From the NCBI GenBank assembly GCA_017616445.1, contig JAFZYE010000071.1, positions 29,820-93,819 of the forward strand: a stretch of DNA of 64,000 nt, in the 5' to 3' direction. Under the pieces are notes generated by a model. The model was given only the letters and a program-made list of their open reading frames with translations, did not search any database and was not told the origin of the DNA. Source of the stretch: Bacteroidaceae bacterium (lineage in GTDB: Bacteria; Bacteroidota; Bacteroidia; Bacteroidales; Bacteroidaceae). Shown in pieces: positions 37,405 through 45,678 of this stretch. Both the position numbers and the translations under genes were made by a program. The number at the start of each line of letters is the position of its first letter. Position 1 is the first letter of the stretch.

Positions 37405-39255
37405 TTACTGCTGTTGCTGCACCAGAGACAAAATGTTACGGGGGATGTAGAATGTGTCGTTCTTGTCGACATAGAGGGCTACGGTCTTGAGGTCGACGAG
37501 TTGTGTGTTGGTCATCTTGCCTTTCTTTACATTCACCTCAGCGACATTCGAAGTGCTCTTGAGGGTAATCGTTCCGGACTTAGTGGTGATAGTGAGTTGC
37601 ATGACCTCAGGAACAACGGGACGTGCAAATCCACCGAAGCCTCCACCTGGGAATCCTCCTCCGAAGCCTCCACCCGGGAAGCCTCCACCTGGGAATCCAC
37701 CAGCTCCACCACGGTTCTGCCCGCCTTGTGTAGGTGCATTGAGCTTTATCTTTTCCATCTTATAGGTGACTCCAGCGACTCCGTCGAGCACCTCTTTGTG
37801 AGGGGCAAAGAACTGATTGCTGAGTTCGTCGAGTGTCTCGCGATTGATACCTATCAGGGAGCAGAGATAAGCGTTGAACTTGACATTTGTCCATTCACCG
37901 ACAGGTCGCCACTGTGGATCGGGATGGAAGCCTGCAAGGATGACATCCTCGCCCGTGTGGCCGTTTGTAGTGAATGCCAAACCTGTTCGGTCGGTCATGA
38001 ACTGCGCTACGGTTCGTGTGAGGCCCGTACGGTAATATTTGTTGGACTGTTGCCTGCGCTGTTCCTTCTCGATTGGGCTGCTCTTGTATTCATCACAGTT
38101 CTTGAGGAACTCCAGTTCTTCGTTGTTCAACTCGAAGCCACACCACTCCTTGAAGATGTTCTGAGCCTGCTCGAAAGGAGCGTTGTTGAGTTTGTTGGCT
38201 ACTTCTTCAGCTGTAGCCTTGAAATTCTTCATGGCCCCAAAAAGACGGTTCTTGGGCGTCATGGCATAGTTGCCGTTATCCCTGCACCCGATGCTCAGTC
38301 CGCTGTTTCCATGATCGGAAAGAACGAGCACGGCCGTTTCACCGTTTTTCTTTGCAAACTCGATAGCTTCACGGCACGCCTCATCGAATGCGAGATAATC
38401 GTGAATCATTGCTGCGAGGTCGTTGTTATGAGCAGCATAGTCGACCTTACTGCCTTCCACCATCAGGAAGAAACCCTTTGGGTTAGCCGATAGTTTCTTG
38501 ATGGCTGTACTTGTCATCTCTGCCAATGAGGGGTAGCGATTTGCGTCACGATCCAGTTCGTATGGCATGTCGTTCTGTCCGAAGAGCGCCCACATGTTGT
38601 TGTTCGTAGAATTACGCATTGCATTCAGGTCATCCTTAATGATGTCCCATCCTGCATTCTTCAAGTAAGCCTCTCCCTCTACGGTGATACGGCTTACACC
38701 ACCGCCGATGATCACGTTAATGCGGTTGTGGGCCTGCTGGCTAGCAATCTCATCATACTTATCACGGTCATAGTGATGAGCTGAACAGTCGGCAGGAGTA
38801 GCATGAGGGAAATAACATGTACATACCAGTCCCGTTGATTTGCCCAACATCTTCGATGCCTCCAGCACCGTTGTCAATGGCTGGTAAGCTCGTTTTGGAT
38901 CTACAGGATATATATCATTATCTGGGTCTGCAGTAGGATAAGTACTTACCCATCCCTTCAGACTAGTGTACCCAGTCATATAACATGATGTGGTAGGAGC
39001 AGAATCACCAATCGGTGCGTTCGAACATGTCGTTCTTACTGTTCCACAGATATAAGGGTCAATAGCCAAATTCTCCTTCTCAGGATTGGTCATCCACTGA
39101 TACCATCGTGCTGTGCTGATAGTAGCCAGGGAGCACCCGTCGGGAATCATCACGATGACATTCTTCACTTGTTGTGCACAAACAGACATTACAGCACCCA
39201 TCAATAGCAGGCACTGAATCAATAGGAAATGTAAATAAACCTTTTTCATGATCAA
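37405..39255 (-). CDS. Secreted alkaline phosphatase
   Basis: A 616-residue exported phosphomonoesterase of the PhoA superfamily. The signal peptide ends at about residue 27. Metal and nucleophile motifs are visible: [15 protein letters not shown] (nucleophile region), [21 protein letters not shown] and NGHTGEDV. The C-terminal third is unusual. A glycine-rich tract ([19 protein letters not shown]-like, about residues 500-530) links to a final beta domain of about 85 residues. Similar glycine tracts occur in the esterases at 4.5-7.6 kb. It has a clear promoter and is probably periplasmic or outer-membrane exposed, scavenging phosphate. Confidence 0.88.
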   Translation of the reverse strand: MIMKKVYLHFLLIQCLLLMGAVMSVCAQQVKNVIVMIPDGCSLATISTARWYQWMTNPEKENLAIDPYICGTVRTTCSNAPIGDSAPTTSCYMTGYTSLKGWVSTYPTADPDNDIYPVDPKRAYQPLTTVLEASKMLGKSTGLVCTCYFPHATPADCSAHHYDRDKYDEIASQQAHNRINVIIGGGVSRITVEGEAYLKNAGWDIIKDDLNAMRNSTNNNMWALFGQNDMPYELDRDANRYPSLAEMTSTAIKKLSANPKGFFLMVEGSKVDYAAHNNDLAAMIHDYLAFDEACREAIEFAKKNGETAVLVLSDHGNSGLSIGCRDNGNYAMTPKNRLFGAMKNFKATAEEVANKLNNAPFEQAQNIFKEWCGFELNNEELEFLKNCDEYKSSPIEKEQRRQQSNKYYRTGLTRTVAQFMTDRTGLAFTTNGHTGEDVILAGFHPDPQWRPVGEWTNVKFNAYLCSLIGINRETLDELSNQFFAPHKEVLDGVAGVTYKMEKIKLNAPTQGGQNRGGAGGFPGGGFPGGGFGGGFPGGGFGGFARPVVPEVMQLTITTKSGTITLKSTSNVAEVNVKKGKMTNTQLVDLKTVALYVDKNDTFYIPRNILSLVQQQQ

Positions 39256-39318
39256 TAGTTGTTATAGTTATGGATAAATATTTTTTTCATTTTCAATGAA
39301 TGATTCCAAAAACAGCTG

Positions 39319-39349
39319 CAAATTTACTGCTTTTTTCGCAATCGACAAA
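39319..39349 (-). promoter_or_regulatory. Promoter of the alkaline phosphatase gene
   Basis: On the minus strand TTTG (39346-39349) lies 19 bp before TAAATTTG (39319-39326), giving a leader of about 60 nt. Confidence 0.65.
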
Positions 39350-39399
39350 GCAATTCCTCCTTTTTTCTTTATTATAGGTCGTGATACGGAGAATTTTTG

Positions 39400-39407
39400 T
39401 AACTTTG
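39400..39407 (+). promoter_or_regulatory. -7 box of the VanW gene
   Basis: TAACTTTG followed by CAACC lies 50 bp before the GTG start. A good -33 TTG is not obvious. Confidence 0.5.
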
Positions 39408-39457
39408 CAACCGAGTAGAAACAAGAAAAGTCTCACGCCCTACAATTTGAAGCAGAA

Positions 39458-40285
39458 GTGAAAAGAAAACTATTTTGTGAAATCTGTCCATTTACTTATG
39501 CACTTTCGCTACATAAAGAACGATGGAAACGACATATTAAAAACATGTTCGGCCAGGAACGGTTTGCTGTAAGCCATCAGGGTGAGAGATTAGGTGAGGT
39601 TGTGTATGCTCACCACAACAACATGATAAAGCGTGGACCCGGTATCGACCCGCTACACCAGCAGAACAAAGCAGATAACATACGGTTGGCTTGCAACAAA
39701 ATCGACGGGCTGCTTATCCATCCAGGTGAGGTCTTCTCGTTTTGGGAAACGGTAGGGAAGACATCCCGTCGTAACGGATTCAAAGATGGACGTGTTCTCA
39801 TCAACGGTCGGCTGACATCAGGAGTGGGTGGAGGATTGTGCAATCTGGCTAACACCATCAACCTCTTGATTCTGCATAGTCCGCTAACCATTACGGAACT
39901 GCATCATCATTCTGATGCGTTAGGACCTGATGTGAACGGACAACATGTGCCATATAGTGCTGGAACATCGGTGAACTACAACTTCGTGGATTACAGATTT
40001 AGGAACGATACCGACCAGACTGTTCAACTATGCACGTGGTGCGAAGGAGATGAGCTCATGGCCGAACTCCGTAGCGAGCACCCCTTCCCCTACTCTTATC
40101 GCCTGACAGAAGAAGGGCATCATTTCCATTTGGAAACTGATGGCAACTATTACCGTATATCGAAAATCTATCGTGAAACGTATGAGCGTACAACAGGAAA
40201 AATCGTCTGTCGAGAGTTGAGTTGGGACAACCACTCCAGAGTGATGTTCGACCCGACCCTCATTCCACAAGAACAAATCAAATAA
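39458..40285 (+). CDS. VanW family protein
   Basis: A 275-residue protein with the VanW domain, named after an accessory gene of some vancomycin-resistance clusters. The core is clear: PGEVFSFWETVG, INGRLTSGVGGGLCNLANT (start of the conserved cysteine-containing block) and YNFVDYRFRNDT. The first codon is GTG (MKRKLF). No signal peptide is seen. Short Cys-containing VanW proteins like this one are common in Bacteroidetes; their function is unknown and resistance should not be assumed. It stands alone, divergent from the phosphatase, and ends at a terminator. Confidence 0.85.
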   Translation: MKRKLFCEICPFTYALSLHKERWKRHIKNMFGQERFAVSHQGERLGEVVYAHHNNMIKRGPGIDPLHQQNKADNIRLACNKIDGLLIHPGEVFSFWETVGKTSRRNGFKDGRVLINGRLTSGVGGGLCNLANTINLLILHSPLTITELHHHSDALGPDVNGQHVPYSAGTSVNYNFVDYRFRNDTDQTVQLCTWCEGDELMAELRSEHPFPYSYRLTEEGHHFHLETDGNYYRISKIYRETYERTTGKIVCRELSWDNHSRVMFDPTLIPQEQIK

Positions 40286-40320
40286 GAAACGCTCCACAGC
40301 GATGTGAAGCGTTTCTTTTA
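40284..40320. terminator. Hairpin terminator after the VanW gene
   Basis: AAGAAACGCT pairs with AGCGTTTCTT around a 14-nt loop and is followed by T's. It also faces the convergent lipoprotein gene. Confidence 0.8.
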
Positions 40321-40339
40321 TCATTTTTGAGAAATCGGT

Positions 40340-40783
40340 TTAGAGATCTGGAAGACCAAGTTCTTCCTGTAACTGCTTTTCGAACTCTTTGTCCTCATCT
40401 ACAGCCTTACCGTTAGGTGTAGCTTTAGCAATCTCATTGAACTCATCCATGAGTTTCTCGATAGGCTCATACTGGGTCTGCAGCTTTCCGAGCTTTTCCA
40501 TCACTTCCCCGATGTTTTCCTCAGTAATGTTGTCCTCTTTCGTAAGTTCAGCAATCTCAAGCATCATAGGCTTGATAGCGATAGTAGCCTGCTTGTAAAC
40601 ATACTTCCACTGATCGATAGTCCAGTTTGCGCCGTCAGCCTTAGCCTTAGCAACAATGTCTGTCAGCACTTCTTCTGGTGTTCCATCAGTCTTGATGTCT
40701 ACAGGAGCATTAGTCTGGTTACAAGAAACAAATGCAAAACCCATTGCGAGAGCAACGATACTAGCCAAAAATAATTTCTTCAT
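40340..40783 (-). CDS. Small helical lipoprotein
   Basis: A 147-residue predicted lipoprotein (signal ending FAFVSCN, lipidated Cys at 21). The mature part is acidic and helical, with heptad-like spacing in the stretch LAELTKEDNI to FNEIAKAT, suggesting a coiled coil or helical bundle. I do not recognise a named family. It has its own promoter and shares the terminator region with the VanW gene. Confidence 0.7.
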   Translation of the reverse strand: MKKLFLASIVALAMGFAFVSCNQTNAPVDIKTDGTPEEVLTDIVAKAKADGANWTIDQWKYVYKQATIAIKPMMLEIAELTKEDNITEENIGEVMEKLGKLQTQYEPIEKLMDEFNEIAKATPNGKAVDEDKEFEKQLQEELGLPDL

Positions 40784-40835
40784 ACGCTTTTAATAATTAA
40801 GTATTAATTAGGACTTGGGTTAATTAACTCAGTGC

Positions 40836-40867
40836 AAAGTTAAGAATAATTGAAGAATCATAACAAA
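40836..40867 (-). promoter_or_regulatory. Promoter of the helical lipoprotein gene
   Basis: On the minus strand TTG(T) near 40864-40867 lies 20 bp before TAACTTTG (40836-40843). Confidence 0.6.
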
Positions 40868-40925
40868 AAATAACTAAAAAACTACAATTATTGATGTATT
40901 TTTTTTATTTTTTGCCCAAATTGCC

Positions 40926-41651
40926 TTATTTGATGTCAGAATTGACTGCCCTACTAATGATGTCATGCACTTCTTGCATAAACTCTTTCGTAGGTTTACG
41001 TTGGAAATAGTCGGGATGGATGGGCTCATGAATCTTGAGTGAGAGGGGGGTACGTGTCACACTATAAGCATGACGGCTGAAAGCACGGAACGATCCGTTG
41101 ATCGTAATGGGGACTATCGGCAGCCCTATCTCATTCGCCAACATAAATGCTCCTCGTTTGAATTGTCCCATCTTACCGTCCTCACTACGTGTACCTTCTG
41201 GAAATATCGACATGGACATACCTCCTTGCAACGTTTTACGTGCATCTTTAACGGCTTGTTGAATGGAAGAGAGGCTGTCACCCACAAATATCTGATGACT
41301 GACCATACATACAGGCCCCACAATCGGCATCTTCTTCAAATAGTCTTTCATCATCCATTTAAAACTATGCCCAACATAGCCATACATCAGCAGAATATCG
41401 AAATAACCTTGATGATTGGCAACAAAGACGTATGATTGATGAGGATCGAGATGGGCCCGTCCTTCAACATGAACGGGTAGAAGATAGAGCCAAAAAGTCA
41501 ACTTGCCCCACCACATGGGTACATAACGGTGAGCCATAGACTTCAATCCAAGAAGAGCGGTAAGCGTCACTAAGATGCTGACAATTACCGTGAGTATCAC
41601 GAACAGGGGTGTAGCGATGAGGAAGGAATAGAGTTTGTACATATTATACAA
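40926..41651 (-). CDS. plsC: 1-Acyl-sn-glycerol-3-phosphate acyltransferase
   Basis: A membrane-associated PlsC-type acyltransferase of 241 residues that adds the second acyl chain to lysophosphatidate, making phosphatidate. An N-terminal hydrophobic helix (about 8-35) is followed by the catalytic NHQGYFD motif (NHx4D) near residue 79 and by FPEGTRS near 150. Later residues form the usual VPITINGS strand. It is the last gene of a minus-strand series that includes a phosphoesterase, a MetH reactivation domain and dihydroorotase. Phosphatidate made here is the precursor of the CDP-diacylglycerol lipids. Confidence 0.88.
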   Translation of the reverse strand: MYNMYKLYSFLIATPLFVILTVIVSILVTLTALLGLKSMAHRYVPMWWGKLTFWLYLLPVHVEGRAHLDPHQSYVFVANHQGYFDILLMYGYVGHSFKWMMKDYLKKMPIVGPVCMVSHQIFVGDSLSSIQQAVKDARKTLQGGMSMSIFPEGTRSEDGKMGQFKRGAFMLANEIGLPIVPITINGSFRAFSRHAYSVTRTPLSLKIHEPIHPDYFQRKPTKEFMQEVHDIISRAVNSDIK

Positions 41652-41710
41652 AATGTAAAAAATTAAAAATTAAAAAATTATAAAATGAAATTTACATTTT
41701 TCATTTTCCC

Positions 41711-42625
41711 TTAACTCTTTCGGAGAGTCAAGACATTGATTTCAGGCCACGCCCCTACACGGAAGGGAATAGGTACACAGCCTACACCATCGCTGATATG
41801 GAGCTTCTGACGTATGATTCTTCCCGACGAATCGGTCTTTTCGTTTTCATACACACCACTCCACTCTTTATATACCATCGTTACAGGCGACCAACCGAAC
41901 ACACGGAGCTGACCTGCATGTGTATGTCCCGAAAGGGTGAGTTGTACATCCGTGTCTTTGATGATGCTACGACGCCAATGAGTCGGATCATGACTGAGCA
42001 TAATCTGAAAGGACTGATCGTCTATACCATTCATTGCTTTCTTCAAGTCGGCAAAACGAGGGAAATGCGGGGGTGTTCCGTCATTCTCAACTCCGATAAT
42101 CACCAACGAATCATCGCCTCGACGGACGGATGTGTGTTCGTTCAGCAAGAGTTGCCACCCCAAATCATGCTGACGCCTATACAGGTCTTTGATGTCATTC
42201 CGTCGTTGTGCCTTGGAAAACCTGCGCTGATACATCGCATAATCATGATTTCCCATAATGGAGATGACTCCATCAGGAGCTGAAAGTCGTGATAGCTGAT
42301 CCATGAATCCATCAAGTTCGTCTGCCTGAATGGTTACCAGATCGCCTGTAAACACAATCAAATCGCAATGCTGTGCATTAATGAGGTCGACCACTTTCTG
42401 AACATCTTCTTCATGACCGCGATGGAACGCAAAAGCATGGAAGTCGGAGAATTGACAGATGCGATAACCATCAAACTCGTCGGGTAGGTCGTCAAAATAC
42501 AAAGTTGATTCTTCTACAACAAAATGACGACTACCATATAAATAGCCGACACCCACCAGCAGAAGTACAAGCAAGAGGATGACACCGAGTATTATGAGCA
42601 TTTTCTTCAATATTTTCACGTTCAA
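41711..42625 (-). CDS. Membrane-anchored metallophosphoesterase
   Basis: A 304-residue calcineurin-like metallophosphoesterase with an N-terminal membrane anchor (about 5-30). Metal-binding motifs run in order: FSDFHAF, FTGDLVT, MGNHDYAM, LSHDP and LSGHTHAGQ. This arrangement resembles YkuE/LpxH-like proteins that act on lipid or nucleotide pyrophosphates at the membrane. The substrate cannot be read from sequence. It lies 59 bp upstream of the acyltransferase gene, so a lipid-related job is possible. Confidence 0.87.
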   Translation of the reverse strand: MNVKILKKMLIILGVILLLVLLLVGVGYLYGSRHFVVEESTLYFDDLPDEFDGYRICQFSDFHAFAFHRGHEEDVQKVVDLINAQHCDLIVFTGDLVTIQADELDGFMDQLSRLSAPDGVISIMGNHDYAMYQRRFSKAQRRNDIKDLYRRQHDLGWQLLLNEHTSVRRGDDSLVIIGVENDGTPPHFPRFADLKKAMNGIDDQSFQIMLSHDPTHWRRSIIKDTDVQLTLSGHTHAGQLRVFGWSPVTMVYKEWSGVYENEKTDSSGRIIRQKLHISDGVGCVPIPFRVGAWPEINVLTLRKS

Positions 42626-42667
42626 TCTTTCAAAAGAGTTAAGACTTTAGATTCTATACTATAGAAA

Positions 42668-43426
42668 TCAGGATACTCCCAAGAATTTTCTCATCAGTAT
42701 TTCGTCATACCCACGACGTCGGGCATAATCGCTGAGCTGCTCTTCACTGATAGGTCCTACAGCGAAATAGGATGCATGGGGATTGGCAATCATGAGTCCA
42801 CTCACAGAGGCGTGGGGTTGCATCATCCCGTTTTCTGTCAGGTGAATACCGATACGGCTGAGGTCGCACAACTGATCCAAGAGGAAATTGATGGACATAT
42901 CGGGCATCATGGGATAGCCGACCGCAGGACGTATGACATGGGTGTGTGGGAACCGACGGTCCTGCATGAGCTGCTGTTGGAGTCGTTCGGCTGCCGCCTC
43001 AGCGAGACGGTCGGCGAGGGTCTGGGTGAGGAGGGAACGGTAGGGGTCGTCAGGTTCCAAGTTCCAGGTTCCAGGTTCCAAGTTCAAAGTTCCAGGTTGA
43101 TGGACTGTCGTGGCGAAGACATATACCACGTCGTGGACAGGATGGACGAAGTCGCTCATACAGAGGCAGTATCCTTCGGGTGTGGGCACCTGCTGCCGGA
43201 GAAAGGGGATGCGAGTGTCGCCCAAGACGATGTCGTCGGCCTCAGCATGTGCCTCGAAGGGTTGGCAGAGAAAACGGATGTCGAGGTGCGAGTCGCGCAG
43301 GAACTGTTCGGCTTCATGACGGAGTCGGAGGGCTTCGTCGGTTCCGCTTTTCACATGCCAAGTATGGAAGAAATGCTCCCAACTGATGAGCGGAATCAGT
43401 TCATGCACAGGATAACGGTCAATCAT
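42668..43426 (-). CDS. Stand-alone MetH reactivation-domain protein
   Basis: A protein of about 252 residues equal to the C-terminal AdoMet-binding activation domain of cobalamin-dependent methionine synthase, without the other MetH modules. Diagnostic motifs are RPAVGYPMMPD (about residue 166), GIHLTENGMMQPHASVSG and the C-terminal YFAVGPIS plus DYARRRGYDE. It should reactivate oxidised cob(II)alamin on a separately encoded MetH. ATG 43426 is preferred because it overlaps the pyrC stop by 8 bp; the frame is open to 43456. Residues about 110-126 (LNLEPGTWNLEP) come from a 7-bp tandem repeat in frame. Confidence 0.87.
   Translation of the reverse strand: MIDRYPVHELIPLISWEHFFHTWHVKSGTDEALRLRHEAEQFLRDSHLDIRFLCQPFEAHAEADDIVLGDTRIPFLRQQVPTPEGYCLCMSDFVHPVHDVVYVFATTVHQPGTLNLEPGTWNLEPDDPYRSLLTQTLADRLAEAAAERLQQQLMQDRRFPHTHVIRPAVGYPMMPDMSINFLLDQLCDLSRIGIHLTENGMMQPHASVSGLMIANPHASYFAVGPISEEQLSDYARRRGYDEILMRKFLGVS
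43049..43099. repeat. Heptamer array inside the MetH reactivation gene
   Basis: Consecutive 7-bp words GTTCCAA, GTTCCAG, GTTCCAG, GTTCCAA, GTTCAAA, GTTCCAG lie fully inside the coding region and keep the frame. Confidence 0.88.
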
Positions 43427-44759
43427 ACACCAGTTCGGATCCACGTACGCCATCAATCACAATACCATCTACGTAGGCTGTCACTCCGTTGACCAAGGTA
43501 CGAACGACTTTCCACTTGAAGGTACGTTCGTCCATGGGTGTCCACCCGCACTTGGTGTAGTAGCGTCCCTCGCCGACCTGCCAGTTGGCGTTGGGGTCGA
43601 CCAAGACGAGGTCGGCATAATAGCCTCGACGGATGAATCCGCGCTGGTGGATTCTGAAAAGACGTGCGGGGTTATGACTCATGAGCTGTGGGATATGCTC
43701 AAGGGGTAATATGCCTTTATCAGCCAACTCAAGCATGGACACGAGAGAGAACTGGATGAGTGGCATGCCCGACATGGCTTTCAGTGCGCCACCCACCTTC
43801 TCGTTCAAGAGGTGGGGCGCATGGTCGGTTGCCACGACATCTATCTTTCCGCTGTTGAGTGCCTCATAGAGGGCAGCCTGGTCTTCGGGAGTCTTGACAG
43901 ACGGATTGCATTTGATTCGTGTACCCAACCAGTCGTAGTCCTCGGTGGTGAACATGAGGTGCGCCAGACAGACCTCGGCTGTTATCTGCTTCTCCTCAAG
44001 CGGTTTGGCTTCGAAGAGGGAGAGCTCATGAGCAGACGAGACATGGGCTACATGGAGCCGAGCGCCTGTCGCCTTGGCCAGGGCAACCGCCCGTGAGGAT
44101 GCTTCGTAGCATGCCTCGACGCTCCGGATGCGTGAATGATAGCGTACAGGGAAATCGTTCTGTCCCTTATAGCGTTTCTTGAATGCCTTGATGTTGCGTG
44201 CAATCACCTCGTTGTCCTCACAATGGGCGACAATACGGAGGGGAGACTGCTCGAAGATACGTCGCATGGCACTCTGGTCGTCTACCAGCAAGTTGCCTGT
44301 GCTTGACCCCATAAAGACCTTGACTCCGGGTACCCGATGGGGGTCGAGCTGCCGCATCTCGTCAATGTTATCGTTGGTTGCCCCGAAGAAGAACGAATAG
44401 TTAACACGGCTCTTCTGGCGTGCCAGACTGAACTTTTCCTCCAGAAGTTCGAGGTTGGTGGTGGGAGGATTGGTGTTGGGCATCTCCATATATGACGTAA
44501 CGCCTCCGGCCGCAGCTGTACGGCTCTCGGACTCGATATCGGCTTTGTATTCGTAGCCAGGCTCACGGAAATGCACATGATCATCGATGACTCCCGGGAA
44601 AAGGAAGAGCCCACGTGCATCGATGAAGAGATCGTCGGCTGTGGGTTGCAGGACGACACCCTCCTGCACATCCACGATTCGTTCATCGGCGATGATAACG
44701 GACCCGATGAACTGACGTTCCTCATTAACGATAGTTGCTCCACTTATGATTGTTTGCAT
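43419..44759 (-). CDS. pyrC: Dihydroorotase (class I)
   Basis: A cytoplasmic zinc amidohydrolase that closes carbamoyl-aspartate to dihydroorotate in pyrimidine biosynthesis, 446 residues. The metal-site motif DDHVHFREPG (about 58-67), substrate-loop MPNTNPPT, the carbamylated-Lys region GVKVFMGSS, AHCEDNE, LHVAHVSS and ATDHAPH (about 304-310) are all present, so it should be active rather than a pseudo-dihydroorotase. It overlaps the MetH reactivation gene by 8 bp and follows the glycosyltransferase gene on the same strand after a repeat-bearing 76-bp gap. Confidence 0.93.
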   Translation of the reverse strand: MQTIISGATIVNEERQFIGSVIIADERIVDVQEGVVLQPTADDLFIDARGLFLFPGVIDDHVHFREPGYEYKADIESESRTAAAGGVTSYMEMPNTNPPTTNLELLEEKFSLARQKSRVNYSFFFGATNDNIDEMRQLDPHRVPGVKVFMGSSTGNLLVDDQSAMRRIFEQSPLRIVAHCEDNEVIARNIKAFKKRYKGQNDFPVRYHSRIRSVEACYEASSRAVALAKATGARLHVAHVSSAHELSLFEAKPLEEKQITAEVCLAHLMFTTEDYDWLGTRIKCNPSVKTPEDQAALYEALNSGKIDVVATDHAPHLLNEKVGGALKAMSGMPLIQFSLVSMLELADKGILPLEHIPQLMSHNPARLFRIHQRGFIRRGYYADLVLVDPNANWQVGEGRYYTKCGWTPMDERTFKWKVVRTLVNGVTAYVDGIVIDGVRGSELVYD

Positions 44760-44762
44760 TTT

Positions 44763-44834
44763 TGGTTATTTGGTTATTAGTTTTGAGGTGAGTGGTGAGA
44801 GATTTGTGCGCAGATGCACTCCTAACGTCTAACT
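44763..44834. repeat. Intergenic heptamer repeats
   Basis: GGTTATT words, GGTGAGT/GGTGAGA words and CTCCTAA/CGTCTAA words fill the gap between pyrC and the glycosyltransferase gene. Confidence 0.6.
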
Positions 44835-44835
44835 C

Positions 44836-45585
44836 CTAACTTTTGGGTCTCGGGTATTTCTTAAACCATCCATCTAAACGTAAACGGATAACGCCGAGGA
44901 GGGCTTCGCTGAATATGCCGCCACTCATCTTCGAGGTTCCCTCGACACGGTTGACAAAGATGACGGGTACTTCCTTAATCTTGAATCCACACTTGTAGGC
45001 GGTGAATTTCATCTCTATCTGGAAGGCATAGCCCTTGAAGCGGATGGCATCGAGGTCGATTGTCTCGAGCACACGACGCTTGTAGCACTTGAATCCTGCG
45101 GTGGTATCGTGAATCTGGAAACCGGTAATGAACCGCACATACATCGAGGCGAAATAGGACATCAGGACTCGTCCCATGGGCCAGTTGACAACATTCACGC
45201 CTGAGATATATCGGGAGCCGATTGCGAGGTCGTAGCCTTCGTCAGCACAGGCTGAGTAAAGGCGTGGGAGGTCGGTGGGCGCATGTGAGAAGTCGGCATC
45301 CATCTCGAAGATGTAATCGTAGTTGTGTTCGATACTCCACTTGAATCCGGCTATATATGCGGTTCCCAGCCCCAACTTGCCCGAACGCTCAATGATAAAC
45401 AACCGGTCACTGAACTCTCTCTCGATGAGTCGGTGTACTATAGCTGCTGTTCCGTCGGGCGAACCGTCGTCGATGACCAACACGTGAAAGGGTTTCTCGA
45501 GTGCGAAAATGGCCCGTATAATCTTTTCTATGTTCTCCTTCTCGTTATACGTCGGTATAATTACGATGCTATCGCTTGTGTTCAT
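44836..45585 (-). CDS. Polyprenol-phosphate mannose synthase-like glycosyltransferase (GT2)
   Basis: A 249-residue family 2 glycosyltransferase of the dolichol-phosphate mannose synthase type, which loads a sugar from a nucleotide carrier onto a polyprenyl phosphate at the inner membrane face. The nucleotide-binding part has PTYNEKENI, VIDDGSPDGT and EMDADFSH (the DxD region). TAGFKCYKR and the C-terminal RVEGTSKMSGG are typical of this group. There is no C-terminal membrane domain. The sugar donor is inferred. It has its own promoter after mfd and leads into pyrC. Confidence 0.9.
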   Translation of the reverse strand: MNTSDSIVIIPTYNEKENIEKIIRAIFALEKPFHVLVIDDGSPDGTAAIVHRLIEREFSDRLFIIERSGKLGLGTAYIAGFKWSIEHNYDYIFEMDADFSHAPTDLPRLYSACADEGYDLAIGSRYISGVNVVNWPMGRVLMSYFASMYVRFITGFQIHDTTAGFKCYKRRVLETIDLDAIRFKGYAFQIEMKFTAYKCGFKIKEVPVIFVNRVEGTSKMSGGIFSEALLGVIRLRLDGWFKKYPRPKS

Positions 45586-45611
45586 ACGCTACGAAATTAT
45601 TCTATGAACTG

Positions 45612-45642
45612 CAAAGATAGCACAAAGGAAGCAAATTACAAA
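45612..45642 (-). promoter_or_regulatory. Promoter of the glycosyltransferase-pyrC group
   Basis: On the minus strand TTTG (45639-45642) lies 19 bp before TATCTTTG (45612-45619), about 27 nt from the ATG. Confidence 0.65.
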
Positions 45643-45678
45643 ATAAATTTGGATTTATTTTATAAAGTTTGTGTTTTA

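Noticed and set aside
39458-40285. Vancomycin resistance gene
   Set aside because: Only the VanW domain is present; no vanH/A/X or ligase is nearby, and VanW proteins are common in non-resistant bacteria.
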